From Ehretia macrophylla (lineage: Eukaryota > Streptophyta > Magnoliopsida > Boraginales > Ehretiaceae): a stretch of 64,000 nucleotides of DNA. Shown piece by piece: positions 44,057 to 54,415 of the stretch. Positions within the stretch are counted from its first letter, which is position 1, and each line of letters opens with the position of its first letter. The DNA is taken from the NCBI GenBank assembly GCA_037974665.1, contig CM075764.1, positions 119,660,325-119,724,324 of the forward strand, read 5' to 3'. Both the position numbers and the translations under genes were made by a program. Under the pieces are notes generated by a model. The model had not been told where the DNA came from and made no database searches. It saw nothing but the letters and a program-made list of their open reading frames with translations.

Positions 44057-44738
44057 AATGATTAATTGAAACTAATACACTAGCAAAATTCTATACAAAT
44101 TCTCACTAAGCACTCAAGTAATCCAAATTAAATAACATCCTAATAACACGAAACAACGAAAAAGATTAGATTTTGAAATAAACCCAAAATCACAAATCAG
44201 CAAGAAAGACATAAAGAGTTCTTGTATATATCTTCGTTATCATTATTTGAATCTAATGAAAAGGGTAGCCCGGTCAATAAAGCTCCCACTATGCGCAGAT
44301 ACGCGGTCTACAAAACTCCCACTATGCGCGAATACGCAGCAAGTTTGTTTCCACTACTCGAACTCACACCATCCATGTCACACGGTGACAACGTTTACTA
44401 GCTTCCGTAATTGAAATTAATACACTTAAAAAGATTAGATTTTGAAATAAACCCATCATCACAAATCAGCTAAAAAACGAAAAAAAAAACACACACCAAA
44501 AGAGATCATAACCAATTCATCAAGTAATCAAAAATTACAATCATGGCACCACATATCGGATCTACACAAAAACATCAACAAAAACCAAAAAGAGAAACAA
44601 AACCCATATTTGTTTAACTTTTTCACATCAAACCCACCTCAAAAACACAACAAAAAACAACAAGATCAAACCCACCATATATATATATATATGTGTGTGT
44701 GTTTGTTTACCAGTGAGTAAATCTTGGTAGACCAACAT
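42565..44738 (-). CDS. TCTP: translationally controlled tumour protein (TCTP), 5 exons, 168 aa
   Basis: Exons on the minus strand: 44738-44711, 43435-43362, 43182-43054, 42968-42811, 42682-42565; 507 bases, exactly the usual 168-residue plant TCTP. It begins [20 protein letters not shown], has the family signature [18 protein letters not shown] (about residues 45-62), the helical part [15 protein letters not shown] and the second signature [20 protein letters not shown] (about 133-152), and ends GLKEIKC. TCTP is an abundant small cytosolic protein linked to growth, cell-cycle progress and calcium/microtubule binding. Nothing is broken. Intron 1 (1275 bp) carries an (AT)n run and a SINE relic. 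Confidence 0.96.
44008..44054. repeat. (AT)n microsatellite in TCTP intron 1
   Basis: About 23 perfect AT units, likely length-variable. Confidence 0.9.
44262..44405 (-). mobile_element. diverged Au-type SINE in TCTP intron 1
   Basis: On the minus strand the copy runs from a tRNA-like part with a B-box-like GAGTTCGAGTAGTGG (near 44355) through GGAAACA to CGCGCATAGTGGGAG and ends with ACCGGGCTACCC. These phrases match my memory of the widespread plant Au SINE (GTTCGAGCCGTGGAAACA, CGCGCATAGCGGGAGCTT, CACCGGGCTGCCC). The GCGCATAGTGGGAG segment is present twice, an internal duplication. It is old and truncated. Confidence 0.6.
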
Positions 44739-44836
44739 GATTGCAAAAGCTGAGCTCTCGGATCGCTCTCCAAACAAAGACAAAGAAGAGTTTCAAGAGG
44801 AGAGCAGAGAGGACTAAGCAGAGTGTGGACAACTGG

Positions 44837-44910
44837 TATATATAGTGCAAGGGTTTTTCTTTGTTGGTCTTGTAAAAAGCTCTAGCCCAAGAGCCCGATT
44901 TGGGTCCTCA
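44837..44910 (-). promoter_or_regulatory. TCTP core promoter: TATA box and site II-like motifs
   Basis: On the minus strand TATATATA (44844-44837) lies about 100 bases before the start codon, with TTGGGCT and GGACCC motifs just upstream (about 44884-44907) resembling TCP-bound site II elements of growth and ribosomal genes. The predicted leader is pyrimidine-rich (GTCCTCTCTGCTCTCCTCTT), like the TOP leaders known for TCTP in animals. The start site is not determined. Confidence 0.5.
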
Positions 44911-47040
44911 AACAGTTTCTTGGTCATAAATAAAGGGCCCGCTTTTGCGAAACCGTGCATAACTGCTATTTAAACACTTTATTTTATGTACTTGCAAATG
45001 ATTTGACGAACCCTGAAATATCATTTTTAAAAAATATTTTATATTAGATAATCGCGATGTAAAAGTAATTTTAAAATCGTAAAAGTCATATTAAGTGCAT
45101 TAAATTCTTTTTCTTAATTTTTCGTGATTAAGAAGTATGATAGAGCTTACTTTAAGGAAGTATGAATTTTTAGAATGACATTATCCACTTGATCATAGCT
45201 AATGGGAACATAAGGATACTCCTTCTATATCTATTTTATCTCTACTCCAATTTTTTTTTTTTGTGAAAAATAATCATACTTTTATATGTCAAAACCTCCA
45301 CCATATATAATAGCTATTTATGATATTGTTAACCAAATTTTTACTCAGCAACCTAAATATGAAGTGTGGTACAGTTTTTCCTTTCCTTTTTTTTTTCTTC
45401 TTATTTTACTAAATTTCCAACTATTCATATATGATTCAAACAATAAAATATACAAAGGATGGAACATGACAAATGAATTTAAGTGGTCAATAACATTCCA
45501 AATTTTCCTTATCCGAGTTTTGACTCAATTGCAATTGTCTCGTTTTTCCTATTCTCCAAATTTTTATCGCTCCTTTTGCCTTCTTTCTTTCATACAACAT
45601 CATTCGATGCTAAAATCAAAATACATAGGAAAAATAAGAGAACCATGGTATATATATAAAAGATTGTATATATTGACACATATACACAGTATAACATGTA
45701 TGTTGTACCATTTGACATGTATAAGTTTAACATTGGAACTTCAAAGTATTTGCATGGCTAAATAATGAAAATGAAATGTAAACTAGGGTTGTGCATTTAT
45801 TCCAACCTCAAAGTTTCACGTCACGTCATAATTGACATTAGATCGCATTGACTCTGTAAATGACACGTAATTTAGGGTTGTGAATTTATTTGAACCTCGA
45901 GGTTTTATTTTGTGTCATAATTGACATTAGATCGTAAACTAGGGTTGTTTAGATTTTAAAGTTTCACGCCACGTTGTAATTGACATTATATCACATTTAC
46001 TCCATCTTATATCATGTAAGAACACTATCCGATAACCTTCGTTACAAGTAATTAAAAGCAATGTATGTAATCTTCGAGCATAGATAATTGATTGAAAACC
46101 CTACATTCTTGAAGTTACGACAATACACTCTATCAAAAGCTTATTTCTTAGCATACATAATTTACTTTTTTTCTTTGTAGGAGAGCATCTCTTGATATTT
46201 ATAGTACTTGCAACTTATATGTTTCTTTCTTTAGAACACATTATGTATATGAACTCTATAGTAAGGGCTCGAAAAGAGAAATGTCTTAGTCTTACAAACA
46301 ATCTTCACAAGAAAACCTTATTAGTCTTGTTTTATATTAAAATTCTTAATAAGTTATAGACGACAAGGCTTCGAGATTTAATTCTTTTTTCCATATTTTG
46401 GAATTTGATAGAAGTCAAGAATCCATTCAAGTATAAAACCAATCCAAGAATGAATGCTTGCTTATCCATCCAAGCTGAGTAGGATTAATTAACTCTTCCA
46501 CCCTAAATCATATCATGCAAATTCTTTTTAATTAGCTCTCAATTCAAATTTGAATTGGACCACAAATTCTCGTATTCATTTGCATTAGGCTGTCCACAAA
46601 AAATCTAGTAAAGGTTATAATGCTAATATGGGAGGTACATCAATACTCACAAATCATATACAGCTAGCAAAAAATTTCAAAAAAATACAAACCAATAGAA
46701 TTTAACATGGTTCCAAAACCCCAATAAAAATTTAACATGTGGAAAATAGAAAACAGATGTCTATTAGATATTGGTCTGTTGTATATGTTTCAATATAACT
46801 TTCTTTTGAAATAGAATTTTCACCATTATCAACCTACTATACAAGTCATATTGCTTTCTACTTTTGTGCCATTTGTTTTTTGACCAAGCTGTACTCTAAT
46901 GAGTACATGCAAATTCAAGTACATGTTTATCTATATATACTCTTTCATGTTTTGTCCTAAAACGCACCTATTGTGAAGAATTCTTCTGAATTTTGAAGTC
47001 AATTTGTAATCTAGGACCCTAGATTTACTCTTATAGTCTC
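44911..47040. other. spacer between divergent TCTP and the RFI2-like gene
   Basis: AT-rich. Contains a three-copy degenerate repeat (45779-46003). A 159-codon frame at 45286-45765 is A/T-driven and matches nothing I know. The last 150 bases (TATATATACTCTTTCATG near 46933) may be the promoter of the RFI2-like gene. Confidence 0.45.
45779..46003. repeat. three degenerate tandem units of 75-95 bp
   Basis: Units share TAAACTAGGGTTGT(G), CAAAGTTTCACG(T/C)CACG and ATAATTGACATTAGATCG with short indels. Noncoding and of unknown origin. Confidence 0.65.
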
Positions 47041-48188
47041 ATGGCCAACCAAGCAGCACCCTCTTTCCCCACGGAATTTTCATCTGCTCCCCATTGCTCC
47101 ATATGCTTGGACCCTGTTGTTGATAACACTGGCAGATCAATAGCCAAACTTCATTGCCATCACTTCTTTCATCTAGGTGTGTAAGAATGACCTGTCCATA
47201 GTGGCATATCGCGTATGTACATATTGGCGGCGGGGCTGGAGCTCCTACCAACCCGATTTTTTTTCAAAAAAAGTGTATTTTTAGAATTTTTTTAGTTTGA
47301 AAAATCAACTAGCTCCCATGGGATAAAAAATATATATTCGTATGAATGTTAGATTATGTGTTATAACCCCTACTTTAAAAAAAAAATGAGATCCGCCATA
47401 TCTGTCCATATATTTCTAGTCTTTTTTAATTTATATGTTATTTGTTTTTAGGTTTCCATATGGGTGTTTATTTGTATGCATGGAATCACCAGCTTTCAAT
47501 CTTCTTTTTTCCTTCTGTGTTAATGTGTGTTTTGTTCACTCTTCTGATAGCAAAGTGGGTAGATTAATTTTTTCAATTGCAAGATGCTTCCATGCATATG
47601 CTTTTTTTGTATATGCAGATAATTAAAATCACATGATATGGTTGAACATCTTTGTTGTATATTCACCTTTGTTCTTCAAGTTATTTGATTCTCTCATGAC
47701 TACAATTCTAGAACAGTAGCATTGTTTGTGTATGAGAGTAAGACTAAGTCATTCATGGATTTGAACAACTCCTTTGTAATTAAGATCTCTATTTTATCTA
47801 GAATTCTTTTTACGTTTTATATTTAATTCAGATTTTTAATTATTTTAATTTCTTTTTTCTTCTTCAATTCATGCGGTCTTTCCATGGTTTCTTTTTCTAT
47901 TTATTTTTCTTCCTTTTCTTATGCCTTTCCTGTTTCTCATTTTCCTGATCTTCCTAATTTCTTCCCCCCTCCTTTCCTTGAAACATATATGTGTGTGTGT
48001 GTGTTGTGCGTGTGTTTTTAGGGTCTTTGGGTAGCGCGAGTTGTGTGTGCGTTTTTAGGGTCTTAATTTGGGTAGTGCGATATAGATCATCTTATTAGTC
48101 TTACATATATGTGAAACAAAGTTGTATATATTTCAGTCATCTGTAACATATAAGAAGAATATCATGTTTAGTGTTTTGTACAGATAAC

Positions 48189-48223
<35 letters not shown>

Positions 48224-51200
48224 ATTTTTAAAGAGTTTATAAATTTAAATAAGTTAGTTTTGGGTGATTTGTAAAATAGTCTAAAATATTTAGTATTTCT
48301 AAAATATCTTGATATTTTTTATTTGTAAAATCACTTCCACCCCCTAGGTCTTATTAATTTTGATAAAACATCTTAGGTTTGCCCATGTCTATACATACAT
48401 CTTTTTTTTGCATATTCTTTGACCATACATACAATGTTCATTCTGTTGATTCTTTAAAAATCAAAGTTACTATCTTCTGCTAATCTTCTTGCAAGTGAAA
48501 TAATTTGAACATTGTTTGGGTTTGCATATGATATTATACAGATTGTATTGGTTCAGAATTCAATGCTAAGGGGGCAATGCAATGCCCGAACTGTAGGGAA
48601 ACTGAAGAGGGTCAATGGTTGTTTGCTGCAGGCCTTGAGCCAAGTGAAAATAATGAAGAGACTGATGATGATGTTGCCCCTCTTAGTGCTTCGGTAAATA
48701 CCTAAATTTATTGATTTGATCTTCTATTAAACTTAAACTATTTTGCTACTTATCATTGTGAGGAATCATTTTACTTTAACAAATTTCCATTGTTTTTCAC
48801 TTGTTCCTTTTCTCATTTGACTTCATTTTTTTTGTTTTGTTTTGGCCGATCATTTGACTTCGATTCAATAAATGAGAACTTAATTAGATAGTAAGGTTTA
48901 CGTGTATTAGAGGCTAAATCTAGAAATAGGTTGATATAACATAGACAATATGGTAAATCAAAAACCTTTATTTGTCGTTAAACTGATGTTGTAAACCTAA
49001 ATATATACTAAAGCAATGAGATTAAAAGTAACGGAATTAAATGACTTTACTAATGTTTATTTCTGGAATGAATTTTCAAATTTTATACTTTTTTAGCAAA
49101 ACTATCACAATGACTATAATTACTTAGTAGGGGTGACATTGTATTTACTTAATTTCCTCAAAATCGCGTGAAAATGTTGTATAACATAAATGCAATGAAA
49201 AATAAATATACTAAGTAGTTAATATTATTGTAAGTTTATATAAATGTCACTGAGACAAGAAAGGTAATAAATATTTGTTATCTTGGGAATTTTTTGACCA
49301 AAATTGACGTATGTGAAAGAAAAAATAGGTTTTATTATGGGAATGTTCTACTGTCTAGAGCACTTCCCAACATATTTTACACAATTTTATTTGGCGTTTA
49401 CATCCGGCATCATCAATCATTTTCTATGATCCTCTTAACGGGACAACTTATATATTGTTAACCTATATTGTATGACCTAGTCTTCTCATAGATTTTCTTG
49501 TAATTATTGTAAATAGCAATTGTTTTTCTTACTTTCTATGTATAGTTAACTAGGAAGACATAGTATTTGAATTTCATAATTAACTTGAAATACCCAAATT
49601 TTATAAGTAACTAGAGTTCTATATTATAACTTGTTTTTTAATTGGTAGGGCCTTTACAAAATTTTATTGTACTCTTTAAAATGCCAAAGTCCATTTTCCT
49701 TTTCTAAATTTGCTTAGATGTCACGATTCTGGTTTTTTTTTTTTTTTTTTTAATGTTCGAGGTCTGGTAAACTTACCTGACTTAATGATCTCTCTTTTTC
49801 ATTATATTTCTTAAATTAAATTTTATATGAAAGTATAAGGGGGTGCATGCGAAAGAGTACTTACAAAATAATTATTTTAATGAATCAAAATTCAGTATGT
49901 TGTGCGCGTACATTGTTTCGTGTTATTGTTGTTTGGTCAAAGAGCTTAATTTGTCTGCTTGATGTTTATGTATTAAAGATATTGCAAGATTTTAATAATT
50001 TGCTAAATATAAATGAATTGCTAGTACTTTGGCCACGTAAATATTCATATAGTTTGTTCAATTAAATTCTTTGGCCATAACTTTTGTTACATTTTGTGTC
50101 CATAACTAATTATATTGTTTTTATGTTTCCTCAATGAATTGCTAGTACTTTGGCCACATGAATATTTAAAGTTTGTTCAATTAAATTATTTGGTCATAAC
50201 TTTTGTTACGTTTTTGTGTCCGTATATAACTAATTATAATGTTTTGATGTTTCCTTAAGAATATTTCTTATTCTTTTCTAACTTTTGCATATATATCATA
50301 GGCCCCAATTGGGTATCATGTGTGCGCATACAGTGGGATAACACAGAGTTCTTTAACTATCAGGTAAAAAAAGCATCTTTAAGTAAAAGTTAATTTATTT
50401 TTGTGAATTCATGTGTTCATTGAAGAAGTAACATTTCTCTGGAGATATTTTCTTTGTAGAGAGTTTTTTTAACAAATAAATTATTATTATTATGGAGCCG
50501 TTTTTATCATTGAAGAAGTAAAGGATATATATTGATCTTTTCTATAATCTTTAGAGCACTCATTTTAAAGTAATTGTGTATTTTTAAATGTAATCAGACA
50601 AAGCAAATGGCTCGACTATAAGGAATGAGCGTTTAGGTTCTAATCCATATACATTATTGTATTTATACTTTCAACAACAATTATGGCATTATCGTACATT
50701 GTACTTGCAGAATACATATACATAATAATATTGTGAAATATCCATTTGTATCTAATACACAATATTAGAGTAATTAGAAATTGGTTATTGTTAACCTTTT
50801 GAAGAAAAGGAATCACTTTTATCTTTTTCTTTGATAATATGATTGACTATTTTGGTTGTTAATGGTTCTCAGTACCTGAGACTTGAATATTTTTGTGTGC
50901 ATGTGTGTAAGAAGTATTTGTTTTACGATAAATAATCTGAATTATTGGTTTTTCTTAATTAACTGGATGTTGTAATTAAGTACTAGCATACATTATTTAC
51001 TTACTTTTATAGCTTAAGAAATAACAAAAAGAAAAAAAGAAAGATCAGTCCTAGTTATGTGATCCATATCAAACCTTGAAATTAGTTGCATGACATTTAT
51101 TTGTTACGAGACTTACACATATATAAATCGAGGACCGAGTAAGCATATTTGACTAACTATTGTTCTTTTGCATTTCAGGGAGACTAGAACAATCCCAAAT

Positions 51201-52086
51201 GGTAAGTTTCTACTAAATATTTTTTGATTCAAAGGGAGGTCTAAGATCATACATATATATAAATATAGTCAACGAGACTCGAATTCGTAACTTCTTACAA
51301 ATCATAAAAATATATAGAATCAACTAATAAGACGTTATTACGCTTTCACAGGTCGACCTTTGGATGTTTCCCATCAAATGTCTACTCCAATCCCAAGTAT
51401 TCATCTTCACCAACACAGTTGGATAACACAAGGTCCATTCCCTTATAGAGGTGGTGCTGCAAATAGTTCCAATCAAGGTGTTGGTGCTCCTTTACTTATT
51501 GGTAGCAGTTTTAACTCGACACCAGAACATGTCCCAGGGCACCCTATCGTATTTCAATGAGTCATATTTAATAGGTGAGCTTATACATTTTAAATAACAC
51601 TTTTAGCATGATTATTGGATTTTATATCTTTGCCACTAGCTTTGTTAAATCAATGTAATCCATTTTCTTTATAACTTTAATATCTAATTTTTTTATTTAT
51701 TTTTTATTTTATAGATTTGAAGTATTATTTTTATTTATTGAAATTTTTGCTTTTTTGTATATATTAATAGGTCTGGAGGTCATCAAGGGGGCTCTATTGT
51801 TAACTCAGTTGGATCATCTTATCAAGGCAACAATGATAACCGCCAAGTTAGAAATAGGGTTTTGCATCAACAATCTTCACATAATTCATCTCCACCTATG
51901 GTATTGGCCATTCCCGCACCTAGAAGGCATCACAATATCCCCCCTGTCACAAATTATGTGAGAGATAGACCTTCATCATCATATCTAGCCAGTAATCACG
52001 GTGAAAATGATTCTTTAACGGAACTCACATTGTATACAGAGCCTCAACCTGAAGTCATAAGAGAATCAAACTATACAACAGAATAA
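47041..52086 (+). CDS. RFI2: RFI2-like RING-type E3 ligase gene carrying an in-frame TGA before its last intron
   Basis: Exons: 47041-47176, 48542-48693, 50302-50363, 51179-51201, 51352-51574, 51771-52086. The RING finger is complete: CSICLDPVV, then LHCHHFFHLDC and MQCPNC give all eight zinc ligands (C-x2-C, C-x-H-x2-H-x2-C, C-x2-C). It continues GQWLFAAGLEPSENNEE and a Ser/Pro/His/Asn-rich tail. The layout KGAMQCPNCR...GQWL is that of RFI2, a nuclear RING protein that tunes phytochrome signalling and flowering in Arabidopsis. A TGA at 51558-51560 ends the frame 14 bases before a perfect donor (AG|GTGAGC); exon 6 is in matching phase and stays open 105 codons to TAA at 52084. So the protein is either about 195 aa (stop real) or once about 305 aa. 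Alternative: exon 6 is only 3' UTR. Confidence 0.72.
50014..50262. repeat. ~120-bp tandem duplication in RFI2-like intron 2
   Basis: Two adjacent copies carry AATGAATTGCTAGTACTTTG, TTTGTTCAATTAAATT and CATAACTTTTGTTAC, with small indels between them. Noncoding. Confidence 0.8.
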
Positions 52087-52702
52087 TATGATTGAGAATG
52101 TCCTCCCAAAAGCTGAAGCAAATGTCTGAATATCCAATATCTAGTCTTGTTTGAAGTGGTACATTTTCAAAAGTAGAATATAGATGAATTTTTGTCAACT
52201 TTAAAAGCTTGAAAGTAGTTCTATAATATTCATCTATTGTTGTTGTTGTTGTCTTTAAAGCGTTTTCATTGTCATCAATCATATTCTCTTGTTTGTTGTA
52301 TCCTATTTCCAAATTTAACAACTGCTTTATTTCATTTTTTCTCTTGCCCATTGATGTTATACATATGAATTAACTAGGAAAGATAAATTTGTGTCTCTAT
52401 TGAGAAAACTTCTTTTTTGTTTGGATACAATTATTTCATTCAAAACTTGGACTTTCACACAAATTAGATCGTGCACTACGTAAGCTCTTTTCTTTTCCTT
52501 ATTAAATAATAGGTCTTGGAATGGAAAATTAATTTTGTAAGATGCATAATCTTGAGAAGATTCATTTTTTCTTCTTCTTTATTTGGTTAAGTCATACACA
52601 AAGATAAATGAAAAGTTTTAAGGATAACTTAGGCAATTTATTTTTGTTCATGTGTAAAGAGTCAGAAAAAACACAGCTCACTATGTAAATTATTGGATCT
52701 TA
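52087..52702. other. 3' UTR of the RFI2-like gene and spacer
   Basis: AT-rich; no other feature recognised. Confidence 0.4.
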
Positions 52703-53010
52703 TAAGGGCAAGCTCAATAGGGGCTCTAAAATATAAGATTTTTTAGTTTTGGATATTTTTAGAGTCTCATACCCAAAAAAACAGGACTATTTATGAAAAA
52801 AGTACGTGGGGTCCACTACTTTTAGCATAAAAAATGTCAAAATAGAGCCCATGCTCCATTTTGTTCAGTAATTTTGGCATCTTTTATGTCAAAAATTGTG
52901 AATTTCATGTACTTTTTTCATGAATAGTGCTGCTTTTTAGGGTATGGGGCTCTAAAAATACAAAAAATATAAAATTTTATATTTTAGAGCCTTCATTGAG
53001 GATAGCCTAA
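52703..53010. mobile_element. Tourist-like MITE, copy B
   Basis: A 302-bp imperfect palindrome (52706-53007) with TAA on both sides. The left end GGGCAAGCTCAATAGGGGC and right end ATTGAGGATAGCC are inverted relatives; the inner arms carry GTGGGGTCCACTACTTTTAG and its diverged complement. Same family as copies A and C. Confidence 0.8.
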
Positions 53011-53197
53011 GAAGTTACATACAAAATAAAGGGTAAAATAAGTTCATCATAATTAGAGCAAGTATTTTTTTTTGAATGGTGTCCATCTACAATTTATAAA
53101 ATGAAAATAATAATTTGAGACTACGCCACATGTACAAAACAAGTACATACATAAGGATAAATGAACGTTAAAGCTAAATGTATGTAGGACAATTCTC

Positions 53198-53540
53198 TAA
53201 GGGTATTTTTAATGGGGCTCTAAAATTAGAAAATTTTTAAATTTGGGTAGTTTTAGAGCTCCAAATGCCCAAAAAGTAACACTATTTATGACAAAAGTAT
53301 ATGTGGTCAACTACTTTTGGCTTAAAAGATGCCAAAATAGAGACTCAATTTATATTTTTGTCATCAAATTTAGAGCCCATAAACTAGATTGGGTCTCTAT
53401 TTTGACATCTTTTAAGTCAAAAGTGGTGGACCCCACATACTTTCGTCATAAATAGTATTGCTTTTTAGGTATTTGAAGCTCTAAAACTACCCAATTTTAA
53501 AAAATTTATAATTTTAGAGTTCCCTTTGGAGATACCCTAA
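53198..53540. mobile_element. Tourist-like MITE, copy C
   Basis: A 337-bp palindrome (53201-53537) between TAA duplications, with ends GGGTATTTTTAATGGGGC and GGAGATACCC. The arms (GATGCCAAAATAGAGACTCA versus GGGTCTCTATTTTGACATC) are still well matched, so it is the best-preserved of the three copies. It lies 188 bp from copy B and about 0.9 kb upstream of CAP-D3. Confidence 0.85.
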
Positions 53541-54216
53541 TACAAAAGCTTTTCAAATGCTTGGAATGCACCATTGGCTTATCCGATATGTTGTTTGGTG
53601 CGTAATTAAATAAAAAGGGATGATCTTACTCGACCAACTCAATATTGTTGATTCAAATTACTATCAATTTGGCGCGAGTCTATTGTTTAGCTTTTTCTTT
53701 TTTTTTACTGTATTAACTTAAAGTACAACTTTTTACTGTATAGATTTGGAAGAATTGCATTGTTAACCCGAAAGCATTATAATGTTATATTCTATTATCA
53801 AGGTTTAGTCGAAAACTAAAAATATCACATTCTCGAATTGGTTGTGACATTGGTATCTAACAATCAAAAATTTTGATCTTAATTTCTTAACGTTAAGAAA
53901 GGTTCTTAGCTTATCCAATATTAGCACATCTATTCTATTTTTCTTTTTATTTTATTTTTCCAAAACAAGTATAGCGAGTATTTTTGAAATATAAACACAT
54001 GAGAATATGCTTGCAGATATAACTTTTTAGCGTTTATAATAAATTTCAAACCAAAATACGTTAGGCGTTCAAAGTGTCACTACCCCCAAAAATTAGGGGT
54101 GTTAAGTGAAGAATACATTCTTTTGGCTTATAAGCAACCTATACGATCTTGTATAAAATTTACCAAACTCCTTAAAAAATAGCTTAGCGGGAATACCAAA
54201 ATTTTGAAAACAAGAA
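53541..54216. other. upstream spacer of CAP-D3
   Basis: AT-rich with no gene recognised; probably promoter sequence. Confidence 0.4.
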
Positions 54217-54404
54217 AGCGAGAGAGATTGAGAGAGAGAGAGAGAGAAGGAGGGAGAGAGAAAGAGGGAGGGAGGGAGAGGACAGAGAGAGAGAGGGAGA
54301 GAAGGAGAGAAAGAGTCTTGCACACACACACACACAGAGATTGAGAGAGAGAGGGAGAGTGTCCAGAGATTGAGAGAGAGAGAGGGAGAGGGAGAGAGAT
54401 TCAT
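54217..54404 (+). repeat. GA-rich microsatellite in the 5' leader of CAP-D3
   Basis: Nearly 190 bases of (GA)n and GGGAGA, interrupted by one CA run at about 54322-54335, end 11 bases before the start codon. GA repeats in plant leaders can bind GAGA/BBR-BPC factors; that is inference. Confidence 0.85.
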
Positions 54405-54415
54405 CCAAAATCAAC

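Noticed and set aside
45286-45765. 159-codon open frame in the TCTP/RFI2-like spacer
   Set aside because: A/T-driven composition with many Ile/Phe/Tyr codons, no domain, no splice or promoter context and no recognised family.
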